A DNA stretch of 64,000 nt, taken from Croceibacterium mercuriale (lineage in GTDB: Bacteria; Pseudomonadota; Alphaproteobacteria; Sphingomonadales; Sphingomonadaceae). Positions 56,912-64,000 of the stretch are shown here, piece after piece (position 1 is the first letter of the stretch; each line of letters opens with the position of its first letter). The notes beneath the pieces were generated by a model, which was given only the letters and a program-made list of their open reading frames with translations, did no database searches and had not been told where the DNA came from. Where the stretch lies: NCBI RefSeq assembly GCF_000802385.1, contig NZ_JTDN01000002.1, positions 620,001 to 684,000 on the forward strand. The letters run 5' to 3'. The translations under genes were made by a program, and so were the position numbers.

Positions 56912-58528
56912 TCAGCGCCCGGTATTGACGTAATCCCACACGCGGGAGATCACGACAGAACCTTCGCCGACCGACGATGCGACCCGCTTGACCGATCCGG
57001 CGCGCACGTCGCCCACCGCGTAGATGCCGGCCGCAGAGGTGGCATAGGTCGAGTCCTTGCCCACGCAGGCGCCGGTCCGCACGAAGCCCTTCTCGTCCAG
57101 CCCCACCACGTCGGTCAGCCAGCCCGTGTTCGGCGCCGCGCCGACCATGATGAACAGCGCGCAGGCGTCCGTCCGCTCCTCACCCTCCGGACGGCGGATG
57201 GTCACGCCGGCCAGCTGCGCGTCACCATGCACCGCGGCAACTTCCGCGCCATATTCGATGCTGATCGCCGGGTCCGCCTCCAGCCGGCTGGACAGGTAGC
57301 TGGACATGGACGTTGCCAGCGTGTCGCCCCGCACCAGCAGCCGCACGCGGGCGGCGATGCGGCTGAGGAACATCGCCGCCTGCCCCGCCGAATTGCCGCC
57401 GCCCACGACCACCACCTCGCCATCGCGGCAGAAGCGCGCCTCGTTCTCCGTGGCGGCGTAGTAGATGCCGGCGCCTTCGAACTCGGCCAGGCGATCGATC
57501 GGCAGGCGCCGATATTGCACGCCGGTGGCGACCACCACCGCCGCCGTCCGCACCCGCTGACCATTGTCGAAGGTGGCGCACCAGCAGCTATCCGGCAGCC
57601 GGTCCAGCCGCTCGACCCGGATCGGCACGGCGAAGCGCGTGCCGAACTTCATCGCCTGCACCTCGCCCCGCCAGACCAGGTCCGCGCCGGAGATGCCGGT
57701 GGGGAAGCCCATGTAGTTCTCGATGCGGCTGGAGGTGCCGGCCTGCCCGCCGATCGCGCTCTCGTCCACCACCAGCGCGCGCAGGCCCTCCGACCCGGCA
57801 TAGACCGCCGCTGCCACGCCGGCCGGCCCGGCGCCGACGATCAGCAGGTCGATCTCCTCATCATCCACGAAGTCCAGGTTCATCCCCAGCATCCGCGCGA
57901 CGTTCTGCGGCGTGGGATCGGCCACGACATTGTCACGCCCGAAGATCGCCGCCGGCAGGTCGGCGGAGATCGCGCAGCTGGTGGCGACCGCCTGCGCCTC
58001 CGCACTGCCCAGCGGGTGGGAGAGATATGGGACGCGATTGCGGCTGGCGAAGCTGGCGATGCGGCGGATGTTGCGGTCCGCCTCCTCCCCGATCAGCACC
58101 AGCGATGCGTCGCGCCCTTCCAGCTGGCGCCGGCGCCGCGCGGCCAGCACGGTGATGATGATGTCCGACATCTCCGGTACCCGCGCCATCAGCGCCAGCA
58201 TCGCCGCGCGGGGCACCTCCACCACGCGGGTGGGGGCCGCGGTGCGCATCGCCATGGACCAGCGGCCGCCATGCAGGAAGCCGATCTCCGCCATGAACTG
58301 CGTCGGCCCCAGCGTGGAGGGTACCAGCCGTTCGCCGGTAAAGGCGTCGGCCACCTCGATCTCACCCTCCTCGACATAGACGAAGCGGTCGATCGGTTCG
58401 CCCGGACGGCTGAGGAAGGTGCCGGCCGGATAGCTCTGCTCCTGCCCGGCGCGGCGGATCGCCGTAACGTGTTCCGGCGCCAGCGGGGTGCGCTGCATCT
58501 CCCGCAGGTCGCGTCCGATCGTTTCCAT
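56912..58528 (-). CDS. cNMP-binding domain fused to a thioredoxin-reductase-like flavoprotein lacking CxxC
   Basis: A 538-aa protein. Residues about 15-130 form a cyclic-nucleotide-binding-like domain (GTFLSRPGEPIDRFVYVEEGEIEVAD, AEIGFLHGGRWSMAMRT); about 140-215 a degenerate thioredoxin-like domain; 225-535 a pyridine-nucleotide oxidoreductase with FAD motif VGAGPAGVAAAVYAGSEGLRAL, IGGQAGTSSRIENYMGFP, the NADPH motif VVVVGGGNSAGQAA and the FAD motif GIYAVGDVRAGSVKRVASSVGEGS. The CxxC expected before the NADPH motif is absent (only ARFCRDG). It may sense redox or respiratory state; the function is unknown. It ends 3 bases from the convergent iclR. Confidence 0.85.
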   Translation of the reverse strand: METIGRDLREMQRTPLAPEHVTAIRRAGQEQSYPAGTFLSRPGEPIDRFVYVEEGEIEVADAFTGERLVPSTLGPTQFMAEIGFLHGGRWSMAMRTAAPTRVVEVPRAAMLALMARVPEMSDIIITVLAARRRRQLEGRDASLVLIGEEADRNIRRIASFASRNRVPYLSHPLGSAEAQAVATSCAISADLPAAIFGRDNVVADPTPQNVARMLGMNLDFVDDEEIDLLIVGAGPAGVAAAVYAGSEGLRALVVDESAIGGQAGTSSRIENYMGFPTGISGADLVWRGEVQAMKFGTRFAVPIRVERLDRLPDSCWCATFDNGQRVRTAAVVVATGVQYRRLPIDRLAEFEGAGIYYAATENEARFCRDGEVVVVGGGNSAGQAAMFLSRIAARVRLLVRGDTLATSMSSYLSSRLEADPAISIEYGAEVAAVHGDAQLAGVTIRRPEGEERTDACALFIMVGAAPNTGWLTDVVGLDEKGFVRTGACVGKDSTYATSAAGIYAVGDVRAGSVKRVASSVGEGSVVISRVWDYVNTGR

Positions 58529-58661
58529 GTCGTCTTGTCCCCTGCTGTCCGGTCCCTTGTGCCAAGCGCAGGCGCCGGCGGCAATCGGGCAGGCGCGCGT
58601 GAGATTTGCGGGAGCGCGCAGCCCGCTTGAACATTCTTACGGCAACAAAGGGGACACCTTC

Positions 58662-60458
58662 ATGAAAGCCGCACTGCTGCTCGCCTCCGCCTGCCTGCTC
58701 GCCACCAGCCCGGCCATTGCCCAGAGCCATCCGGAGGACGCCGACAAGCGGCCGGTCGATGCCCATTATTTCGAGCCCACCCCGCTGGAGCCGCCGGCCG
58801 ATTTCGCCGCCGGGCTGAAGGTGCCGGACGGCTACCGCGTCAGCGTGTGGGCACAAGGGCTGGGCAACAGTCGCATGATCGCGCCCGCGCCGGATGGCAG
58901 CATCTATGTCAGCCGCCGGTCCGAAGCGGACATCATCCGGCTGGTGGATGCGGACAATGACGGGACGGCCGATGGCGAACCGCAGATCATCGTCAACCGG
59001 CCCGGCCTGCACGGGCTGACCATCCATGACGGGCAGCTGTACTTCATGACCGCGCGGGAGGTGTTCCGGGCGCCGTTGCAGCCCGATGGCGGGATCGGCC
59101 CGGTGGAGACGCTGATGGACGACCTGCCCGATGCTGGGCAGCACCTGAACCGCACGCTGGCGGTCGGGCCGGACGGGATGCTGTATGTCAGCGCCGGCTC
59201 CACCTGCAATGCGTGCGACGAGAGCAGCCAGGAGAACGCGGCACTGCTGCGGTCCAACCTGGATGGCAGCGCGCGCAAGATCTGGGCATCGGGCCTGCGC
59301 AACACGATCGGCTTCGGCTGGCATCCGGTCACCGGGCAGCTGTGGGGCTGGGACCAGGGGATCGACTGGCTGGGCAACGACCTGCAGCGGGAGGAGCTGA
59401 ACCTCATCGAGCGCGGCAACCGCTATGGCTGGCCCTATGTGTTCGAGGACGGCCAGCGCAATCCGCAGGACGAGCCGCCCGGCGGCATCCTGGCGGCGGA
59501 CTGGATCGCAGCCTCCACCAGCCCGGTGCTGATGCATGTCGCACACTCCGCCGGCATGCAGATGGCGTTCCATCCCGGCGGCGGCTTCGGCCCGGATGTT
59601 GCCGGCGACGCCTTTGTCGCGTTGCGCGGCAGCTGGAACCGGCGGCCGGCCTCCGGCTACGAAGTAGTGCGGGTGCGCTTCGACCAGGCGGGCCAGGCAA
59701 CGAAGATCGAGCCGTTCGTCAGCGGCTTCCTGGCGGCGGATGGCGCCAGCCATTATGGCCGGCTCGCCGGCATGGCGGTGCTGGCGGACGGATCGCTGCT
59801 GTTTTCCGACGACGCGAACGGCGTGCTGTACCGCGTGACGCATGACGCGGCGCAGGGCCGCGCCGCACCGTTGCAGCCGCCGGCCGGACCGATGCAGGAA
59901 CAGGCGGCCAGAGGGTCGGGCGTGCCGCTGGCGCTGGAGCGGCCGGAGACGCGCGCGTCCGGGCAGGCCCGCATCGCGGTGACGTCGCCCGCCTTTGCTG
60001 CCGATGGCGCGATCCCGCGCGATCATAGCGAATACGGCCTCGGCATCTCGCCGCCATTGGGCTGGAACGCGGTGCCGGGGGCGCAATCCTACGCCATCGT
60101 GATGGAGGATCCCGATGCCGCGGCGACCAGGCCGTTCGTCCACTGGGTCGCGTGGAACATCCCGGCCGCCACGACCAGCCTGCCCGCCGGCCTGAACGAG
60201 CGGGACCGGTTGAGCGGCGGCACGCTGGACGGGATCATGCAGGGCGCGACCAGCCATGGCAGCGTCGGCTGGAACGGCCCGCGCCCGCCGAAGGGCGACC
60301 GGCCGCACCGCTACACCTTCCAGCTGCTGGCGCTCGACCGCATGCTGGACCTGCCGCTCGGCGCCACGCGCGACCAGTTGCTGGCCGCGGCGCAGGGCCA
60401 CGTGCTGGCGACCGGCAGCCTGACCGGCCTGTATGCGGAGCCGCGCGGCCCCGAGTGA
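58662..60458 (+). CDS. PQQ-dependent sugar dehydrogenase-type propeller fused to a PEBP domain
   Basis: A 598-aa exported protein: signal peptide to AIAQS; a six-bladed NHL/glucose-sorbosone-dehydrogenase-like propeller (about 50-415) with VSVWAQGLGNSRMIAPAPDGSIYV, STCNACDESSQENAALLRSN, NTIGFGWHPVTGQLWGWDQG and HSAGMQMAFHPGG; then a YbhB/YbcL-type phosphatidylethanolamine-binding domain (about 436-595) with FAADGAIPRDHSEYG, AIVMEDPDA, FVHWVAWNIP and GWNGPRPPKGDRPHRYTF. The propeller probably oxidises an aldose or sorbosone with PQQ; the PEBP part has no known role here. AAAGGGG precedes the ATG. It is adjacent to, and convergent with, PL10. Confidence 0.85.
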   Translation: MKAALLLASACLLATSPAIAQSHPEDADKRPVDAHYFEPTPLEPPADFAAGLKVPDGYRVSVWAQGLGNSRMIAPAPDGSIYVSRRSEADIIRLVDADNDGTADGEPQIIVNRPGLHGLTIHDGQLYFMTAREVFRAPLQPDGGIGPVETLMDDLPDAGQHLNRTLAVGPDGMLYVSAGSTCNACDESSQENAALLRSNLDGSARKIWASGLRNTIGFGWHPVTGQLWGWDQGIDWLGNDLQREELNLIERGNRYGWPYVFEDGQRNPQDEPPGGILAADWIAASTSPVLMHVAHSAGMQMAFHPGGGFGPDVAGDAFVALRGSWNRRPASGYEVVRVRFDQAGQATKIEPFVSGFLAADGASHYGRLAGMAVLADGSLLFSDDANGVLYRVTHDAAQGRAAPLQPPAGPMQEQAARGSGVPLALERPETRASGQARIAVTSPAFAADGAIPRDHSEYGLGISPPLGWNAVPGAQSYAIVMEDPDAAATRPFVHWVAWNIPAATTSLPAGLNERDRLSGGTLDGIMQGATSHGSVGWNGPRPPKGDRPHRYTFQLLALDRMLDLPLGATRDQLLAAAQGHVLATGSLTGLYAEPRGPE

Positions 60459-61745
60459 TCAGCGTGCCGCGGACCAGCGGGCATAGGCGCGGGCGACGGC
60501 ATTGCCGCTGGTATTGTACCAGCTGTAGCCGTCGCGCCGCTCGCGGCTGACCTCCTCCACCCGGTCGCGGATCGCACGGTCGCGATCGCCGAAGATCGGG
60601 GCCTGCGTGACCGGATCGTAGAACCGGGCCCATAGCGGCCCGGCGCCGGGTTCCGCCACCAGCAGGCGGCCCGCCGCGGAATCGGTCGCCTTCCACGCCA
60701 CATCGCGCAAGGCGTGGGCGGCGAACCAGGCAGCACCCGCCTCGATCGCCGCGCGCATCTGCGGCGAAGGGTCGGGCTGGCGCATCAGGAATTGCAGCAC
60801 CGATGCGCTTTCGCCGGTGGACAGGGCCAGCGGTTCGAAATTGCGTGCGCCGATCGGCACGCGGGTCAGGGCGTCATATTGCTGGGCCCAGATGGTCGGC
60901 CGGCCATCGGCCTCCAGCTGCGTGTCCAGCATCACGGCGATCGCCCGCTCCACGGCGGCGGCGGCCTGCGCCCGCATATCCTGCGGCACGAAGGCGTAGT
61001 CGCCCCCGCCGCCGGCAATCCGCTGCAACAGCGCGGTGGTGCCGGTCAGCACATCGTCGTTCAGCGTCAGCGCATCGTGATAGCCGCCTTTCAACGGCCA
61101 GACCTGCGGCCAGCCGCCGCCCGGCAGCTCCGCCGCCATCAGGTAGGCGACGCCTCTGGCGAAGGACTGGCGATACGGCTCGCCCTCGGTACCCGGCAGC
61201 TGCGCCTGTACCCGCGCCAGGAAGGACAGCTCGGTCACGGTGGCATCATTGTCCAGCGTGCCGACGAAGCTCCACCCGCCGGCTCCGTCCTGTGCGGCAT
61301 ATTGCCCCGCCTTCAGGTCGGCGCCGATCCAGTGCTGCCCGGCCACGCGCGGCGGGGCACTGCGATTCTGGTTCTTGCCCCAGCCGCCGGCTGGCGTCTG
61401 GAAGCTGACGATATTGTCCGCCAGCGCGCGCGCCTCCGGCCCGGCATACCATGCGGCATCGCGGTCGAGCGGCAGCGTGCCCGCGGTCGAACCGTCGGGT
61501 GGCGGCGCCGGCACCGGCTGGCCGGCCAGCGCGGCACGCTCCGCCTCCAGCACGGCCTTGTCCCGCACCATCGCCGCATCAGAGCGGGCGAGATAGTCCA
61601 GCCAGGCGGCCTGCTCCGCCGCGGGCAGTTGCGCCACACGCCCGGGCGTCAGCGGTTCGGCGGGCTGCATGGTGCCGACCACCTCGGCCGCGAGCGGCAT
61701 CGGGGCGGCAGCAAGCAGCAGGGCAATGACGAGGCGTAGGCGCAT
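60459..61745 (-). CDS. Pectate lyase, PL10 (second copy)
   Basis: A 428-aa secreted lyase, paralogue of the one at 39856-41166. Signal peptide (VIALLLAAAPMPLAAE). It shares SFQTPAGGWGKNQNRS, GGWSFVGTLDNDATVTELSFLARVQ, GGGWPQVWPLKGGYHDALTLNDDVL, PTIWAQQYDALTRVPIGARNFEPLALSTGES and the C-terminal RRDGYSWYNTSGNAVARAYARW. It acts on de-methylated homogalacturonan. It lies 17 bases downstream of a CE12 esterase gene, whereas the first copy stands behind a pectin methylesterase. The stop touches that of the convergent fusion gene. Confidence 0.93.
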   Translation of the reverse strand: MRLRLVIALLLAAAPMPLAAEVVGTMQPAEPLTPGRVAQLPAAEQAAWLDYLARSDAAMVRDKAVLEAERAALAGQPVPAPPPDGSTAGTLPLDRDAAWYAGPEARALADNIVSFQTPAGGWGKNQNRSAPPRVAGQHWIGADLKAGQYAAQDGAGGWSFVGTLDNDATVTELSFLARVQAQLPGTEGEPYRQSFARGVAYLMAAELPGGGWPQVWPLKGGYHDALTLNDDVLTGTTALLQRIAGGGGDYAFVPQDMRAQAAAAVERAIAVMLDTQLEADGRPTIWAQQYDALTRVPIGARNFEPLALSTGESASVLQFLMRQPDPSPQMRAAIEAGAAWFAAHALRDVAWKATDSAAGRLLVAEPGAGPLWARFYDPVTQAPIFGDRDRAIRDRVEEVSRERRDGYSWYNTSGNAVARAYARWSAAR

Positions 61746-61762
61746 GGGGATGATCCTAGGGT

Positions 61763-62626
61763 TCAGGGGGCGGGCGGCGCCGGGTCCGGCTGCAGCACCA
61801 GCAGGCCGCGCATGTCGGGCACGCTGCCGGCCAGCAGGCGCGCCATCATGGCGGCAAAGTAGTCGGCGCCGTCCGTGCCCAGATGGGTGCGGTCGAACGA
61901 CAGGCGCGGGATGGCGGTGGGCACCACGTTCACTTCGGTGGTCGCGGCCGGGGCCTGCCCGGTCGCCTGCGAACCCGGCGGCAATTGCGCGAAGCGGTCG
62001 GCCGCCGCCTCCCCCATCGCCTGCACCGCGCCGGAGCTTTCCGCATTGAGGTCGACCAGCAGCGCGCCGGTTTCGGCGGCGACACGCCGCACCGCCTCGG
62101 CCCAGGGCTCCAGGTCGTTGACCAGCTGGCCATTGGTGAACATCCGCCGGGTCAGCGGGGTGACCAGCACGGGAATGGCGCCGGCGCGTCGCGTATCCTC
62201 GACGTAGCGGCGAATGTAGCCGGGGAACTCTTCCGCCAGCTCGGTCGAGCGGGTCTTGCCCGGCTGGTCGTTATGGCCGAACTGGATCAGCACCCAGACA
62301 TGGCCGTATCCCGGCACCTGCGCCTCGTGCAGGGCCAGCTCCCACGACCGTTCCTGCATGTAGGTGCGCGACGACCGCCCGCCACGCGCCAGGTTGAGGC
62401 AGGCGGCGAAGGAGGTGACGTGGCGGGCGCAGAAGCTGGGCCCCCAGCCGCCGATGACCGCGGTAGTGGAATCGCCCACCAAGATGATCTTGGACGGGGT
62501 GATGTCGCGCGGAAACTCGCGCGCGACCGGCGCAGGGGAGGGCGTGTCCTGGGCCGAGGCCGGCATATGTGCGGTGGCGAGCGCCAGCAGGCCCGCCAGC
62601 CTGAGATGCTTCATGATCGTCTGCAT
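61763..62626 (-). CDS. Rhamnogalacturonan acetylesterase-like SGNH hydrolase, CE12 (second copy)
   Basis: A 287-aa exported esterase with signal peptide (LAGLLALATAHMPASAQ). Blocks: ILVGDSTTAVIGGWG (catalytic Ser), NLARGGRSSRTYMQE, LIQFGHNDQPGKTRS and FDRTHLGTDGADYFAAMMARLL (Asp/His). It is clearly different in sequence from the CE12 at 39015. The ATG at 62626 is preferred because AAGG lies upstream; an ATG four codons later is possible. It probably forms a two-gene operon with the PL10 gene that follows. Confidence 0.88.
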   Translation of the reverse strand: MQTIMKHLRLAGLLALATAHMPASAQDTPSPAPVAREFPRDITPSKIILVGDSTTAVIGGWGPSFCARHVTSFAACLNLARGGRSSRTYMQERSWELALHEAQVPGYGHVWVLIQFGHNDQPGKTRSTELAEEFPGYIRRYVEDTRRAGAIPVLVTPLTRRMFTNGQLVNDLEPWAEAVRRVAAETGALLVDLNAESSGAVQAMGEAAADRFAQLPPGSQATGQAPAATTEVNVVPTAIPRLSFDRTHLGTDGADYFAAMMARLLAGSVPDMRGLLVLQPDPAPPAP

Positions 62627-62660
62627 GATCGTGCCTTATCCCTGCTGCGTTCCCGGAGGG

Positions 62661-62694
62661 AAAGAAGGCGCCGGCGGTGTTGAACCGCCGGCGC
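62661..62694 (-). terminator. Intrinsic terminator after the third TonB receptor
   Basis: On the - strand a perfect 10-bp GC stem (62694-62685 with 62677-62668) with a 7-base loop is followed by CCTTCTTT. It lies 40 bases after the receptor stop and separates it from the CE12-PL10 pair. Confidence 0.8.
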
Positions 62695-62733
62695 AGGATG
62701 CCGTGGAGAGGACCACCAGCGGCATGGAGCGGT

Positions 62734-64000
62734 TTAGAACCGGACGCGTGCACCCACGCGATAGATCGGCCCGGAGCTGGCATATTGCGACACCACCGGG
62801 TTCGCCGAGTAGGCGAAGCGGTTGCTGGTCTGATTGGTCAGGTTCAGCCCTTCCGCCGTGACCGAGATGCTCTCGGTCAGCTGGAAGCTGGCCGCCGCAT
62901 CCAGGTTGAAGGTGGAGGCGCTGCTGCCGAAGTCGTTGATCAGCGGGGCGTTGCAGTAGGTCGGCGCACCAGTCGCGCTGAGGGTCACGCCAGGCGCACA
63001 ATTGCCTGCCGCCAGCGGATAGGTGGTGCTGTAGCCTTCGCGATAAGCGCCCGACACACGCAGCCGCATCCGTTCCGTCTCGTAATACAGCGTGCCGTTC
63101 ACCGCCTTGGGCGACACGCCCAGGAACGGCGCCTGGTCCACCGTCTGCGGGATCGTGGCGGTGCCCGGGTCGAGGATGTAGGTCAGCTCGCTTTCGATGT
63201 AGGTGCCGTTCACCTGCACGCCCAGATTGCTCAGCAGGCCGGGCAGGAAGGTCAGGTCGGTCTGGAAATTGACCTCGATCCCGCGGACATAGCCGCCCGG
63301 CGCGTCACGGAACTGGCGCGCGATGAACGGATTGTTCGCGTTGATGTAGGCCAGCTGGAACGGGTTGCTGAACTGCGCGCGCAGCGCCTCGATCGTTTCC
63401 GCATCGGCAAAATCGGACAGCTGCGATTCAAAGTTCACCGTCTGCGGAAAGCTGGCGATGTCCTTGTTGAACACGGCGACCGAGAACAGCCCGCCAGGCG
63501 CGAAGTACCATTCGAAGCTGAGATCGACATTGGTCGCCCGGAACGGGGCCAGCTTGGGGTTGCCGATGGTCAGCGTGCCGCCGGTGACGTCGCCATTGTT
63601 GGGCACGGAGATGGAGGAGATCGACGGCGACAGGTTGCCCAGCAGCGGGCGCGCCATCACCTTCGACGCGGCAATGCGCACCACGACATCGTTGATCGGC
63701 TCGTACACGAAGTTCAGCGAAGGCAGCCAGTCGGTATATTCATTGTCGCCGGTAATCGGCCGGCCGGCGGTCGTCTCCCCCAGGGAGTCCACCTCGGTCA
63801 GCACGGCGCGCACGCCGATATTGCCGCGCCAGGGACGCCCGAACAGCTCCGTATCCCAGTCCATCTGCAGGTAGGCGCCGGTATCGACCTCCTCCACGCC
63901 GAAGGATGCGGTCCGGTTGCGCTTGCGGGTGATGCGCCAGTCGGACCATTTGTTCACGCAGTTGCAGGTGAAGTCGAACAGCTCGTCGAACTTCTCGATC
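62734..64000 (-). CDS. TonB-dependent receptor, C-terminal part (5' end outside the window)
   Basis: The frame is open to the window edge, so about 422 residues are visible, all barrel. Features: TGAYLQMDWDTELFGRPWRGNIGVRAV, GDNEYTDWLPSLNFVYEP, VMARPLLGNLSPS, GNPKLAPFRATNVDLSFEWYF, VRGIEVNFQTDLTFLPGLLSNLGVQVNGTYIES, and the terminal RVGARVRF with Phe last. The closing segments resemble the TonB-Xanth-Caul receptors at 4326 and 25309. It is followed by its own terminator and then CE12-PL10, so a rhamnogalacturonan or homogalacturonan oligomer is a plausible cargo. The plug and signal peptide cannot be examined. Confidence 0.92.
   Translation of the reverse strand, partial: IEKFDELFDFTCNCVNKWSDWRITRKRNRTASFGVEEVDTGAYLQMDWDTELFGRPWRGNIGVRAVLTEVDSLGETTAGRPITGDNEYTDWLPSLNFVYEPINDVVVRIAASKVMARPLLGNLSPSISSISVPNNGDVTGGTLTIGNPKLAPFRATNVDLSFEWYFAPGGLFSVAVFNKDIASFPQTVNFESQLSDFADAETIEALRAQFSNPFQLAYINANNPFIARQFRDAPGGYVRGIEVNFQTDLTFLPGLLSNLGVQVNGTYIESELTYILDPGTATIPQTVDQAPFLGVSPKAVNGTLYYETERMRLRVSGAYREGYSTTYPLAAGNCAPGVTLSATGAPTYCNAPLINDFGSSASTFNLDAAASFQLTESISVTAEGLNLTNQTSNRFAYSANPVVSQYASSGPIYRVGARVRF

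Overview
The window is GC-rich and gene-dense. It carries three large TonB-dependent receptors with no SusD partner, many periplasmic or outer-membrane carbohydrate-active enzymes, a NodT/EmrAB-type efflux set and non-phosphorylating sugar-acid catabolism. This points to a Gram-negative alphaproteobacterium, most likely a member of Sphingomonadales (inferred from gene style, not from any marker gene). The mannonate dehydratase has the same length and the same active-site numbering as the characterised Novosphingobium aromaticivorans enzyme, which fits. I saw no rRNA, tRNA, CRISPR array, integrase or insertion sequence, and the window starts and ends inside genes.

Layout. 1-9358: the 3' part of a GH2 enzyme, an SGNH esterase, D-mannonate dehydratase (manD), a TonB receptor, a GH5-like hydrolase and a GH43-like enzyme, all on +, followed by an atypical DAACS symporter (9460-10782). 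10784-15641: an efflux operon (NodT-type outer-membrane factor, HlyD/EmrA adaptor, EmrB pump) on - with a divergent TetR repressor. 15646-24999: a GH2 beta-galactosidase, a LacI regulator and uxaC on -, divergent from uxaA-uxuB-exuT on +, with a perfect 20-bp palindrome between them. 25309-29007: a second TonB receptor (1232 aa). 29098-37861: trmL, then pectin side-chain and rhamnogalacturonan enzymes (GH43-like, GH127, PL11, a DUF6250-like lipoprotein, an acetylesterase, GH43-like). 37866-48363: GH43-like, CE12, PL10, CE8 pectinesterase, a large GH2 and a GH3 with a PA14 insert. 48368-56908: a six-gene operon GH95 / L-galactonate-type dehydrogenase / fucP / L-fucose dehydrogenase / L-fuconate dehydratase / 2-keto-3-deoxy-L-fuconate dehydrogenase, with a divergent IclR regulator. 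56912-64000: a cNMP-binding flavoprotein, a PQQ-dehydrogenase-PEBP fusion, a second PL10 and CE12 pair, and the C-terminal part of a third TonB receptor.

How it fits together. CE8, CE12 and the acetylesterase strip esters; PL10 and PL11 cut homogalacturonan and rhamnogalacturonan I; GH43, GH127, GH2, GH3 and GH95 remove arabinose, galactose, xylose and fucose (or L-galactose) branches; TonB receptors bring oligomers into the periplasm; ExuT and FucP carry monomers across the inner membrane; and uxaC/uxuB/manD/uxaA plus the fuconate route degrade them. Two recurrent operator-like motifs (TTGTnnnACAA and TGnTAnCGnTAnCA) sit in the control regions of several of these units and may join them into regulons whose regulators lie outside the window. 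The least expected elements are the L-galactonate-type dehydrogenase inside the fucose operon, uxaA paired with uxuB but no uxaB, the PQQ-dehydrogenase-PEBP fusion, and a thioredoxin-reductase-like protein without its CxxC.
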